This document shows, in pieces, positions 26,435 through 39,400 of a DNA stretch of 64,000 nt. The notes under the pieces were generated by a model. The model was not told the DNA's origin. It worked only from the letters and a program-made list of their open reading frames with translations, and made no database searches. A program made the translations under genes and the position numbers. The stretch is taken from assembly GCA_029891345.1 (NCBI GenBank), contig CM057005.1:62707760-62771759 (forward strand), read 5' to 3'. The DNA comes from Dryococelus australis (Eukaryota; Arthropoda; Insecta; Phasmatodea; Phasmatidae). Position 1 is the stretch's first letter, and each line of letters opens with the position of its first letter.

Positions 26435-26989
26435 CGACAATGATGCAACCCTGGCCTGGTTACAGTCCAGCAGGGATTCAACATGTTTTATTTCATCCTG
26501 TAGTACTAAACTCACGAAAGTCTAACTCCGAGAATTAGCAATAACCCTAGAACCTACCTTCCCTGTAATCGTTCCAAAAACATAAGTAATCATCTTCATC
26601 CTTCGCTAATTGCACAGTTTTAAAACGCTCTATCCGCTTCTTTGGTTTACAGTACCCTTCCTTTTGACTCCTCCTCCTTCGAGATGTGACCATGGCTACA
26701 GTTGTGGCTACAATATTAGGCAGCCTTTCTCGGCCACTAACATCTGTCCATTTTCAACAAACTGGGCCTGTCCAGAGTTTGTCATGAGATGCATTCCATA
26801 CTTAAAATCAACTTATCTACTGATATTAATTTCCAAGGGCCCATTACATAACCGTACATGAAAGGGCTAACACTTATGTGGTGAGATTTGTGAACTTTCC
26901 AAAAAAATATGTACAAGCAAATATACTTGGCATGCATAACTAATAACCGATAGGCACGCCGCACATGCATGCGACAACCATAACTGAGC

Positions 26990-27260
26990 GAGTTTAAGAG
27001 AGGACATTAAGAAGGTGCGCCGAAATGCTCGTAATTTGGCCCATTAGGGCTCCAAGGTCAGATTATGTTGGGAACAATGGATACATAGAGGTGCCCATAA
27101 GTGGTGGACCAGTTCTGGACCATCCCGACAGCCTTTCATGAGAGCAGACAGTTTACTTGTCAGGCAATCACGAACAGAGCCTGTGGCTTCGTTGTCCACC
27201 ATCTACAGGCATGTAGAACCTTAACTAGAGCACCAGCACCATATAACATATTTACCAGAG
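26990..27260 (+). pseudogene. Tc1-like transposase, N-terminal relic
   Basis: With frameshifts, the + strand gives CWEQWIHRG, TSSGPSRQPFMRAD and VRQSRTEPVAS, which follow the DNA-binding half of Tc1-like transposases (W-x-W, GSGRPR, then D/R-rich helix). No catalytic part follows; 27270-28140 shows no gene. Confidence 0.5.
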
Positions 27261-28159
27261 GCATTTAAATATGCCTAGCACAGGCAGATCTGTGGTCCCG
27301 ACTATCTTTACATATTTTGCCATTAATGCCCAATAATCATCACTTCGTTGTGTAATGCTGTGGAATTGCAATGTATTTTCTTTAGAAACGCGATATGCTT
27401 TCCTTCGGGAATGGATAACCACCATGGCAGAATTTGAAAGACTGCAGGTGAGCACTACAATTCATGCCTCACTTTACAACAGCACATATCTCCTACTACT
27501 GTCATGATAGCCTGTGGAGCTATCGCTTATGATCTCTGTTTTCCACTAAATCGACGTGAAAGTCGTTGAATATAGCGGTAATATGACAATATTCTGCGAT
27601 CCCACGTACCTATTAACTTCCCTGGCCGAGTGTACAGGAACCATTTTACGAAAAAAGTTAATGCTCACCTGTGCATACGGTAGTTCTGTTTTCCAGGAGT
27701 ACTTGCGTCATGTTTAAACATTTCTGCTGCCTGTCCAGTTATCTGATTTGATGCCCAACAAAAATGTTGTCAGACACGAAGGGATGCCAGCTTCCTCCAC
27801 TTTGAGGTGTTTTTGATTCATGGAATAATTTGCTACGCTTGTAAACGAATCTTTCATGGGATAATAGACGGTGATCGCTTTCATACCCGATTGTATTGTC
27901 ACGTGTATCTGGGCACAAATCAGTCAAATGGGGTACTTCAGGTGACCTTTCGAGTCACAGTTATATGGAACATTGTCCTAACCCAAAGATACAGCAATCG
28001 CTTGTTTCTTATGCATGTGCCATTACACTAATAAAATTTAATTTAACTCCATCAGTTACTTCTTGATGTGAAAATTGTTATGGTAATGAGTGCAAGAACT
28101 GCTCAAACAATTTGGTATTTAATATTTTACGATAATTTTCCCAGTGTTTATTTAGACCA

Positions 28160-28900
28160 TAGTTGTCATATACTGTCGCTGTCGGGGGGTTAAGGTCCGG
28201 TTGCTACACTCCCCAGCACAGTGCTTACCAGTCGATGGATTACCCAGGGTGCCCGCTAGCTCTGGGGAGCTAACACAATGCTGCGAAGATCTCAGGATGA
28301 GGGCCGTTCGCGCAGGCGGCCTGTGGCGGGTGTTAGCGGCCGTGGTCTGACCACATGACACACAAGATGGGGAAGCGAAAGAATGTATCTCGGACATTGA
28401 TGCTAATGTAAAGAGGGTTTATCGCCCAAGTTACAAATACAGAGGACGTGGCAGAACACCAGTTACACGCACATACACAGTCCCTTGCAAAATTACACTG
28501 AAAACACAAATACTGATGCGGTAGCCTAGCAAAAACGTGCCCAATGGAAATTAAATTAACTTGAGTCCTGAACCAGAGCTCCTGGCCAGGATGATAGCCG
28601 ATCAAAGTCCGGAGTTGGCTGGTACTGTAGGACTACAGCCTAACGCACTTGGGCACGATATGGTGGAGAGTTAAACTAATTAAACGAGTCCACCACGATT
28701 CAGAGTGGCATAAGGGTTCCGGTACACTAATAGGTGAAACTGACTGTAAACTAACACTCGGATTAAACAAACTGTAGAAGGCCCTCACAGGACGCAACGG
28801 CATGCGCCCTACTCCGACTGTGGCTGCTACAAGACTACCAATCATGGCAGCAAGAAGGGGTCTCCAGGAGCTCCCTTCCACCTCAACGCACACAAGACAC
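28160..28900 (-). mobile_element. Possible LTR-type retroelement fragment
   Basis: A GC-richer island that shares CCTGAGATCTTCGCAGCATT (on the - strand) with 44985 on the + strand (CCTGAGATCTTCGAAGCATT). No pol sequence or LTR pair is recognisable, so this is a weak family assignment. Confidence 0.3.
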
Positions 28901-29282
28901 AACCCTTATCTATTACATGCAAATACATATACATAAATTACTTAGAATTATTTATTTGCCGTTCTCTTTTATCAACTTTAATTTGACTGTCTTAAATGAA
29001 TTGCTAGTGTGTCGCTCCATGATCTGATGGGCTCGAGAATATGCTTGCCATGACGTCACTATGGAGTCACGCCTGGTGCTCCCTGCAAGAGCGAGCTATG
29101 ACACTAGGTCCCTTGCACTGCCGTAACAACACCCCCCCCCCCCACACATACACACCTCTCGGGTTACATTGAGGGGCTACCAGTGGGTTGTTAGGACCGG
29201 ACTAGTGAAACGGACGTCTGTGGTACATCAATATCATGGTCTGAGGTGAGCTAAGAAACAATGTAATACAAGTGGAAGTGTA

Positions 29283-29531
29283 AAGATTTGGACGATCCTT
29301 AATATTGAGGTGTCTTAAGAAAGCCGTTGAGGATGAAGTGAGGTAAGTGTGTAGCAGTGCCAGAATACAAGGGTGGGGGAAGTGGGAGATCCTCGGGAAA
29401 ACCCATCGACCAGCGGCATCAACCAGCACAATTACCACATGCAAAAATCCGGGAGCGACTCCACCAGGAATCAAACTCGGTTCACCTTGATGAGAGACGA
29501 GTAGTCTGACCACTACACCACCACGGCCCCA
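29283..29531 (-). mobile_element. tRNA-derived SINE, copy 3
   Basis: The most diverged of the five. The head on the - strand is GGGGCCGTGGTGGTGTAGTG and the body retains TTTTCCCGAGGATCTCCC and CCCAAGACACC-like segments. Box B is reduced to GAGTTTGATTCCTGG. Confidence 0.7.
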
Positions 29532-29539
29532 CACTTAAT

Positions 29540-32500
29540 ACATGCCTCACAAATAAACAAACCAACAAATATTTTATGGGTTATTTTATGCAGTTAGTTT
29601 CACTTGCCACATTTGTAAACTTCACTATCCTTGAAGTGTGGTCTGGATATATTTCTGTACACAAAGAGTGTACATGGCTTCCCCTTGAGAGCCCTCTCGG
29701 TATACAAAATTTGATAAAGCTAAAAAATTTCAGGTATGATGAAGAAAGGCAGGAATATCAACATCAGATAAATAACCCAATTCAAAAAACACCTCATTCA
29801 AAATTATAATTGAAGACATTGTTAGTAGGTTGCAGGAGGAATGGTAGGCAATCTGGCAACACATAGGCCCACTAATGTGCTAGATGACACAATGTGTAAT
29901 TTCAACATGGTTATTTCTGAGGTGCAAGTGTTAAGAATGCATAATTTGTTAACACATTCATGCCCGCACTTGATCAGTCTGGATAAAATGGTGTAAGATA
30001 CATATTCAGTTGCAGAACTTACAGATAGGGTGTTTGTTTCTGAAACAGTATGAGCACAAAGGTTGTATCGATCGGGCAATGTATTTACACGGGAGACATC
30101 CAGCTCATATAAAGTTTCCAAGATTTACCAACAGTTATGGGAAATTATGCAGTTTCTACCACAATTCCATGAATGATAGGGAAGATGAGCTACACAAACC
30201 TTGAACTACGAAGAAGCCTCCTGATTGCATGGCAGAGGGGACTTCAAGAAGCACCCAACCAGCAGCACATGCAAAATAGTTGTGCACACTATTGCTTAGG
30301 AAGTACCTATGATGGGAACAGCAGCTGAACCCCCCCGCATTTTACTGACTTCATATCTTGCATAGGATCCAATCAATAGTTACTGTGTCAATGAACCCTG
30401 TTTCAAGAGAAAGAATGCTTTGTAGTTTGAATGTAAATCCCTGCACTAGAGTTGTGAAGAGCCCTAAAGAAATATTTGCAGTGAAAGTGTGGACAGGCAG
30501 AGTTCATGTAGTTGATGTATGTGTGTGTGCTGAGTGGCCGGGACACACTTGGATCTGGCAATGGTAAATTGCAGATGGAAATTCTATGTAATGAGAAAGA
30601 AAGGTTTTACCTGATTGGTACTAGTCATCGCCAGCTGACGATTATGTGAGCGCTGTGAAGCTGACTCTCTGGGCCATGTGGCCATCCGCCCGGACGTACT
30701 TCTGCTCCCACGTTGTAGTTGAATTATTTTCATCCTGAAATCAAGGGGTATTAATGGCTCCTCTCGCATCAAAGATAATCTCATACCTGATTATTGCAGG
30801 CATAGGTTTAAAAATTAAGACCAAAATTAAGGCCACACTCAAAATACTAAACTCTGTATGCTAACACACATATTTTTGTCATACACAATACACTTTACTC
30901 ACACGAAAATGTGGAAACACAAAGTACACTGCTCCAGGGCCTAAGTCCACCTGGTAGGCTATGCTGCAAACATGCGGGCATGTGGCCACATGTGAACGTA
31001 GAAATTGTGTGAAAATTATGCCTTCCCCGGGCAACACTGTTCCCAGGGGAGATGAGGAGGCTTTTCAGGTTTGAAACAAAAAAGTTCTGAGATTTCAAAA
31101 CTAATGTAACTACAAGATAAGTGTTGCAAAACAGTGATGGTGTCCAGCGTAGCATAACACGATACCTACCTCGTGCGAGCAGAATCTCTGACTGAAGTCA
31201 CAATACCCCAATGAGCCTAACACGACAGTTGCAACCACAAAGCATCGAACAGCTTAACTTTTAACCAAGATGTTTCCAAACCAGGTTTCTGTATTTCACA
31301 TTGTTGTCTTCCCCTTCTTCATCATCACTGAAAGTTTGTAATAACTTAGAAACTTCATTTAGAAACACAAATTCATTCATAGAAACCACAAAGTCAACTG
31401 GGCTAGGTGCTAGTCTAGGGAAGTGTGGTACTCAGGATTGCAGCAAAAGATACGTTTTATTTCCCTATATGTAAAATAACTCGTGACGACGTACTACCTC
31501 CTAATGTCAGCAGGAGGGCCTACTCTGGGAAGCTAACTATGCAAATGCTGATAGAGGTGACCGGTTCTAACTAACAACAGGGGTAGGGTAGGTTAGCATT
31601 GCGAAAACAACTGAAAAACTAGCTTGATGCAGTATCCTATTGTTGCTCTGAGGGGGCAGCTGTGTCTAGTGTACAGACGAGGAAATGGGTAACTGGCACA
31701 GTGGTAGGTAGACTAAGCAGGATGAGACAGGGGAACCCTCAGATAGGGTGTAAGGAACTGGAGTATCCTTCTGGCACCAAGGTGCAGTGAAGGAAGGAGG
31801 GTATGCGAGAATAAGCTCGAGTAACCCTAGCGAAGACTGGATGTGGTAAACTGATCAATGTCTGAGCAGCGGATGCTAGACTATTGATAGTTGAGCAGTT
31901 TAATCCTTGTCTGGCCGCTAACATGGTAGGAGTGAGAGAACTGGTCTAAGCAAAGCTTAAAAGTCAGGAGTCGAGCGTGACAACTCTCCTTTTACTGATT
32001 GGCTGGCATCTCATGGACAAGGGGTGGTCGCAGAGCAGGGGGTGGCGAAAATCATAGATCTCTGGCGTGACATCACCGGCTGGCTGGGGAGGAAAAAAGG
32101 AACAAATGAAGAATCCTACTAGAGGCACTGTCTAGTGGTGGATACAAGTACTCACTGCTCTAGAAGTATAATTACGGTGGATAAGTGAATAAAACAATCT
32201 ACTCTGTCTAAGATGTCCACCCTAAACGGTAAACAGTACAATGTCATCATATGGTGGGATAAAAACAGTAATGCAAACTTCAAGAACTCAAATGCAAGAC
32301 TATGCGTAGAAACAAGCTGAAGTTGTCTAACCACCACTGTTAGAAAAAACGTCATTCGCCAAATTGAAGCATAAAATGTTGCAGCAGTGCCTTTGCCCAC
32401 TGAATGTATCCACATAAAATGTGGCCGTAATTACCAAGGCTTCCAAAAAAAGGGGCATTTTTAATTCCCGACATAATCCACTATTTCATGTCATTCAACT

Positions 32501-33310
32501 AAAGGATCAAACATCCTCATTTCTTATCTCACAATACAAGCCCAACATTCATGTCTCGCTAGAACACACTATTTGTAAATTATACCACAGATGACCATTA
32601 TTTTCATTGTTATAGTGCTATGCTCTGGAGGTATCAAACACAAAAATTGTTTGCTGCCTAGCAAATTTCAAATTACAGCACTTGATATTTCCAACTCAAA
32701 AAGTTTCCTTCACCTTTTAAGATGCAACTTCACACCACCTTCACGGCCACCAGAGACAGTGTGATGTGGGATTGCCATCAAAATCACAGAATCCTGTCAT
32801 ACTGCAGAGAAAATTGAACAGTTTCTCTTGTGAAACATAAATTTTATTTTATTCATATTATACATTATTACGTTCTTGGTAACAGTTGTTGTAAGACTAT
32901 TATATGTTTCCTATTTTTCCCCATTTAAATAATCCTGTGTATCTTATGTTAAGACATTTGCACTGCTGTTTTCCTGTAAAAAGAATTACTCATGAGCTTA
33001 ATATATATTTTATATGTACATTTGTAACTTCCTTTCTCATTTAAATGCTAAGGTGACTACATTTTTCCAACCGTTTTGAAAAAGTTTCAAATTTTTTAAA
33101 ATAAAACATAAACCATTAAATACGTATGCTGGACATATGTACATGCTTAATATTTGATGATGCAGGAAACTGTTCAGGCATATACAGAGATAAATTGTAT
33201 TTGTGTGTCTGTTCTAGTCCTTCTGCGTACCCAAAATCAACTTCAATAATTATTGTATGTTCCTGCGCATGTAGTTCCTGCATGCACTGTTCCATAGGAC
33301 GCTTGTTAAC
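29540..33310. other. Spacer upstream of the DM4/12-like gene; one candidate exon
   Basis: Apart from the candidate exon at 30642-30734 no gene is supported. 31500-32150 is GC-richer and may be old element sequence. The immediate 5' side of the gene (33100-33310) has no clear TATA box; a non-coding first exon ending at an acceptor near 33216 (TTCTAG) is possible. Confidence 0.35.
30642..30734 (-). CDS. Candidate terminal exon, family unknown
   Basis: On the - strand the acceptor TTGATTTCAG opens a phase-0 frame of 30 codons, DENNSTTTWEQKYVRADGHM then AQRVSFTALT, ending at TAA 30642-30644. A second frame through the same acceptor stays open to a good donor (CAG|GTAAAACC) at 30611. Either could be real. 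Composition is protein-like but too short to identify. Confidence 0.28.
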   Translation of the reverse strand, partial: DENNSTTTWEQKYVRADGHMAQRVSFTALT

Positions 33311-33465
33311 ATGGCCGGGGCAGTTTTAGTTCTCGCATTGGTCATCCACGCAGTACTGGCATTGCCCTCCGACACCGGCGTTCATCTCGACCTGCAAGTG
33401 GATGATGCTGTTCCTACCAACAAGTTGCCTGTTTTACCACTTCCCTACAACATGCGTGCCGACAG
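33311..33465 (+). CDS. DM4/12-like gene, exon 1 (signal peptide)
   Basis: 51 codons plus two bases, donor CAG|GTGAAG. Encodes the signal peptide and a short acidic/Pro-rich stretch ending NMRAD. Without splicing the frame would stop one codon later at TGA, which supports use of the donor. Confidence 0.75.
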
Positions 33466-36400
33466 GTGAAGTATTATACGTTGTAGTTCACGGTTGACGA
33501 GGCACTTTTGAAAGTCTTGCCAAACATCTACTTCTTTGCACGTTTAAAATTAGTATTCCACTGACCCTCTACTTTATTCATGTGCCAATCAAGTTGAATC
33601 TGTCAAATTGTTATGAATGTAAATATGTAAACAATGTGCTAATTTTTTCACTAACATGTGTAAAACAGACAAAACAAATTTTTATTTTATTGAATTCCGG
33701 GGCCACAAATATAAAAGTTATTCTTTGAATACAACATTAATATATGGGACTACTATTAGTATTTAATTGCTAACATAACTGGGAGCATGCCAGTCAATAT
33801 GTGCATTAAACTATGTGCTGTTAGGGGCAATAATTTTATTTTTCACAGGTTGATTTCAAATGAGCTCTTTTTACCATGAACCAACCATCTATGATTCATG
33901 AACAACTGAATATTCATTGTGACTTGCAGCTTGCCAATGCCAGCATGAAAGGATAGAAGGAAATTACATCAAATAAACTAGAAATGTCAAATGTGACTTG
34001 GGAACGGTAGTTGTAAGGGAAATGTAATAAATACACAAATAAGAAATTAATTAAATGAAACTTCCTGAAATACTGGGGGAAATTTTGATCAAAATATGAG
34101 ATGGAAGACTAGAGATAATGTAGGTAAAATAAGGAGAACCCAATAAATATGGGAGACCTGTCAACACTACTGCTACGAATGCTCAAGGTATCAGCTCCCT
34201 GTTTACATCAAGATCACTTGCGAAGACTGCCCTAATGGGATTGGAAGCTATGTACTTGTGAGAAGATTTTTTTTGGTAATGTCAAAACTTTTGTCCCTCA
34301 GCCATTCTCAAACTAATTCTCCAATTATATTTAAGAATGAGTAAGTGCAAATCCAGAGCCACAGAGGTATTTACTGGCCTAATATGTGTCAGGACATGGA
34401 AAGGATTGTTAGTAGTTGTGAAGTGTTTCAGTTTAACACCAAGGAACAATTACTGCCTCATCTTGTACCTGACATTGGGCTCACTTATACATGAATTTCT
34501 TAGCATTTCCAGAAAAAAACTTTTAGTAACATTTGACTATTTTTTTTTTTTAAGTATCTGAGATAAACATTTTTGAGGCCAAGTTATTGAGTTAAGTAAT
34601 CAGTAATCAAAACGTTTGAAGAAGTGTTTGCAAATTTTTGTGTTCCAGATTTTGTAGTCTCCTAAAATGTGCAACTTTTCCAGGATTTTTTAAGAACAAA
34701 TTTGCATTTTGTTCCAACTGCTAATTTTGGCTTAATCTCTGCTTATGACAAAATTTAGCAATTAAATTGCATAAGCCAATGAAATCGGTAAAAACATTAC
34801 TTTTGTGCAGCAGCCATAATTATCGAATTCTAAAATAGTAAAATAAATTTAACAAAATAAAATGGAATGCAGCTTGGTGAACAAAACCTCTGACACCAAC
34901 ATCTCTTGTACATAGACATTATGGTGTAGAAGAGTTGATGATACAGTTTTATCCCACACACACAGGAAACTTAAAAACATTTCTTATTTATATATAATAT
35001 CTCATATATCCCTGCATTTTCTGAGAAAAGTTGCATGAAACTTCACACCTCAATGGTGTTCTTACAAAAATACTTTTTGATTTCCAATAACTTTGACAGA
35101 TTTTCCCTGTTTTTCAGAAGAGTGGTCATACTGTTTTTATTACTGTAGTAATGAATTCATGCAATATGATGAGGACAAATCACTAGTCCATGTTTTCCTC
35201 CTGCTAATGGGTTAACTCAAAAGGCGGTAGACACTGTAAAGCATATGCTATGTACAGTGCCAATGCGTAAGATTTCTTGTCCCTGGCAATCCTCAAGTAG
35301 AGGAATACTCACAAAGCTGTAACTGGGCAGTCTGCAACTCAAATGCTGTTGCAAGAATGCTTAAAATCATACACCCATTCTGCCAAGACCTCATGTAATG
35401 GAGATGTGCCTGCCAGAGTGCGAGATTATCCAGAAGTACTACTAACACTATCCAGTGATTGTTAATGGGGGTGGCCATGCTAGGCAACCAGAGACAGCAA
35501 CCTAAATATTGGAGGAGCTCGTTCCCGGAGGTTAATACTGCAGAGTGCATATGGAGATGGATTGCAACTCTGGTTGGCTTCGAAGGCGGTAGCTGCCTTT
35601 CTCTCCCGCTGCTGAGCACCACTCCTCCGAATGCATGACATACAGAAAGGAAGAAACATTGGCCACAAAAGAGGGAAGCAGGAGACAATGGTCCCTAGCT
35701 ATGTGTAAGGCCAAGGCCGAACAGGCAAGAGGTGAACCTGGTAAAGATGGGATCCTTGATACTGCGATACCTCGATACCCTCGAAACTTTACAGTATTGA
35801 GTGTTGCAAGAGAATACCCAAAAGTATAGAATTTTAACACTCATTTTCTTGTGCCATGATTATGGCACAAGTGTCATAATATTCGGAGCATGCAGAATAG
35901 TTGTGGAAAAGTGTACCATATGTTTTGGAACCTGTACAATAATTTCGAAAAGCATACCATAATTTAAGTAGAAGTGTACCACAATATACCATATTTTATT
36001 CATGTTTTTAGGCAACCCATACATACCACAATTATGATTTTTGACATAATTTACTTTTATGGTACATAATTGAGGTACACTAAAATTGGGTTGAGAGTTG
36101 CAAGCAAGCACCGATAGGCGCGAGTGAGCAACTTGAGTAGTTACTGTACATCCAATACATTCCACAATTATATGCTGCACTGAAACTTTTCATTTAATTA
36201 GTTTTTATCCCATTAATCACTTTTATGGTGTATATTTCTGGTACAATAAGAGCAGATAGACAGTTGCGAGTGAGCGCCGATAGGCACGACCAGTCAAAAT
36301 TAAGTAGTTATTGTACGTCATACACATACCACAATTATCTGATACACCTGTTGTGGCCTAGACCGCGTATTCCGCAGGCTACGTCACTACGGGAGTATCA

Positions 36401-39400
36401 GATAATTACAATATTTGTTTAACGTTACAGTAATTTACTTGAAGTTATAAAAAAAATTAAATTAAAAACTGCCAAATCGTAAAATAAGTGTACTGAGCTA
36501 TCATTTTCCTCAAAGTTTGATTACAACTTTTACTGCGGAAACATGATTCTATAGAATCAACGGAAACTGTTGGTTTATCATTAGTTAAGGACGTTTGGGT
36601 TACAGGCTGTCCACCATTTGTTCCCAGTGTAACGTGGGTTTTTATATAATTTGTGTATGTCAATGACACTAGTAAAATAAGCAATTTTCTTGGCCAAGTT
36701 GTTTTGTGTTCATGACAATTTAAATTTGGTATTGAGAAAAATATTGGTATTGAGTATCATGAGAAACATTTGGTATAGAAACTGGTATCGAGTAAATGTA
36801 GTATCGACCCATCCCTAGTACCTGGTGCACCTTAGTCCGGCACAATTCAGTGCGGTGGATACAGAGTGGTAGATTTCCTCAGGCTGTCCGTCAGCAATAC
36901 TTGAGTGTGGGTCCAAAGGGGATCAGACCTCCAGGTCCAGACTAGTACTTCCTCCAGCACAGTTCAACGCAGTGGACAGAGTACAGACTGGGCTGGCTGA
37001 CTACACGCTTTATGGATTGTCTTAAGAGTGGTGGCGGCTCTACCTTACTGTACACCAGGTGCACACTACAGGTGGCTGTCTAATGGGTGTGTCTCGATGT
37101 ACATGCATCCCGGTAAAGGGAGCCCGCAGTCGTGCACTATGGTTCATACTGGTTGAGGTAAAGTTCACAGTCTCCTGCTTCACTCCAATGGGCATGGTGT
37201 CTACATAGGATTAGCACAGTTAACCTATTAAACCCAGAAGTAAGCGAGAATATGAATACAATAAATACGGTGACCATACTACCTGGGTCTATCTTGAACA
37301 AGGCAAAATTGACTAGGTGGCTATTAACACAACTCTCCCTAACTATTCTAACACCATTGTCCAGAAGGGATTTGCGGGAGCCCCTATCAGAAGGGCAATG
37401 ATGGGGTGTGTTACCACTACCAGAAGAGCAGTGGTGGTTACCGTTACAATGCAAAGGCAATGCAAAGGGGTTTGATGACTTCTCCAGGGTTGCTGGTGCA
37501 AAGCTTCTATAAGGTCTGGAAGGCTTCTGTGTAGGTGTCGAAGAGCTTCTGGTAGATCATGAGGACCTGGTTGTCAGCAGAGAGCCCCAGCACAAGAGGT
37601 GGTAGAACGAGCTGCTGGAGATAAACTCACGTGTTTGGGCAGCGCATGGACATATATCCTGCTGGCCCGCCCTTGTCTGGGCTACGGAGGTGCAGATGGT
37701 CAAGTTGTCTGCTAGTGGACCGGAGCCAGGCAGGGGGAGCCAGGCAGGGCAGGGGGCGCCATCCCTCGGCGCACCTTAAAACTGCCTGAACTTGGAATGC
37801 AGTCTCGGCCGCTCGACGGTGGCTCATTCGCACTTTGGGGAGGCGAGCATGATTTCTAACAGCAGGTGAACAGTACAATCTGATGCATCTGTAATAGTCC
37901 CCGCGACAAGAGGCATATCCTGTAGGCACTTTAGTAGATGTAGTTCATGGTTAAGAACCTGCCTGGGGTGACATGAAGGCACGTGCTGATGAGACAAAGT
38001 CATTTAGTATTGTCAGAAAAGATGTCACGCGTCAAGGGTATACACCTGGAAGAGACAGTGAGTGAAGAGATTTAGACAGCTCTTAACATTGAGGTCTTGG
38101 TAGCCGATGAGGGTGATTGAGGTGAGTATGGAGCGGCGCCGGAATGAAAGGGCAGGGGAAACGGGAGATTGCAGAGAAAACACACCGACCAATAGCATCA
38201 TCCGGCACGATTCCCACATGTTAAAATCCGGAGTGACCCTGCCGGGGATTGAGCCCGGATCACCTTGATGGGAGGCGAGCGGGCTAACCGCTCAGCCACC
38301 GTGGCCCCTGGAAGAGAGAGGGTGCAGCACATTAAAGGAGGACAACTTCCAGCTTGTCCTACAAAGGCTGAGACACCTACTTCAGACTTCTGTGGCACGT
38401 TCCTTGCACCGTAAATCCACCGTCTCCTCGGCCCCTCTGCCTGAGGGAAGGTGGTGAGATGCCTGGAACCCCAACCTAGCTATGCCCCTGCCACAGATCA
38501 GACAAGGCCAACCTTGAGCAATGCTCCTCATGCCCAGCGGGCCATTATTGAGCTGCATGAGACACTAAACCCCACAACCAAAAAAAAATCCACTAAGACA
38601 ACGTCGCTTGCTTCCCAGCTGTCAGTTGATTAGGGGGGGGGGGGGGGGGGGAGTCTTCCAATGCCATCAATTATTATCCCACCAGATAGGTGGGGCATCA
38701 CTCTCCAGTTCTTTTATTGTACACATACAAACTTTCCTTCAGAGTATTTAAATGTGAACTACACCATGCCAAAAATTATTGAAAAAGCAATCACAGTAAC
38801 CTGTAATACAGTACAGTAATTTACTTTTAGTAACATAACCAGCAACTGTCAATATCCAAGAAGTAAATATGTACAAAGTGTAATATTATGAAATCTTTAA
38901 AAATCTTTGTCAAAATTCTGTATAATCTTTAGTTACGATTAGTCTGTTTACATCCACTGTGCTTCTTGCTGATGTGTGGCATTTGTGATGTCAGCTGCAG
39001 ATGGTGCAATGCATGCTGATGTCAAAAGCTAAAATTTGGCCAGTCTTAGTTCACGGCACTTCATCTTTAGAAGCATGATCATGGGATGGTTCAGGCATGC
39101 ACTGGACCACCCGTAAGGAAAATGTTAAAACAGACACTAAAAATATCTCCTGTGACTTACTACCAAGGAAAGCACAAGATAAGTACAGTCAACTCTTGAC
39201 ACTAAAACCCTGAGAATAATGACCCTTTCGAAATACCAACAATTTTTTGGGGAACTGTGGAAAATTTCAAATATAATCTTACAAATGTGGATATCTTAGT
39301 CAATTCACTGGAACCATTTCACTGTATTTGACATATACAACATGTAACTTTACCCCACTAAAGCCATGCAAAAACCACCTAAGTAAAACTTTAATGCAAT

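Larger units (their letters stand above)
35742..36817. mobile_element. Non-autonomous hAT-like element in intron 1
   Basis: Left end TAAAGATGGGATCC...TTGATACTGCGATACC and right end, inverted, TAGGGATGGGTCGATACT. Flanks are GAACCTGG (35734-35741) and GTACCTGG (36818-36825), a 7/8 match with the 8-bp duplication typical of hAT insertions. The interior holds a tandem repeat and a degraded - strand segment that may derive from a BED-finger transposase (IESCFRSKSCNQTLRKMIAQ at 36457-36684). Confidence 0.65.

Noticed and set aside
35293-35688. 131-codon - strand frame in intron 1
   Set aside because: No motif, overlaps other equally long frames in the same stretch, and no splice context; probably chance.
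37627-37929. 100-codon - strand frame in a GC-rich island
   Set aside because: Frame length is explained by high GC; no family features; likely old element sequence.
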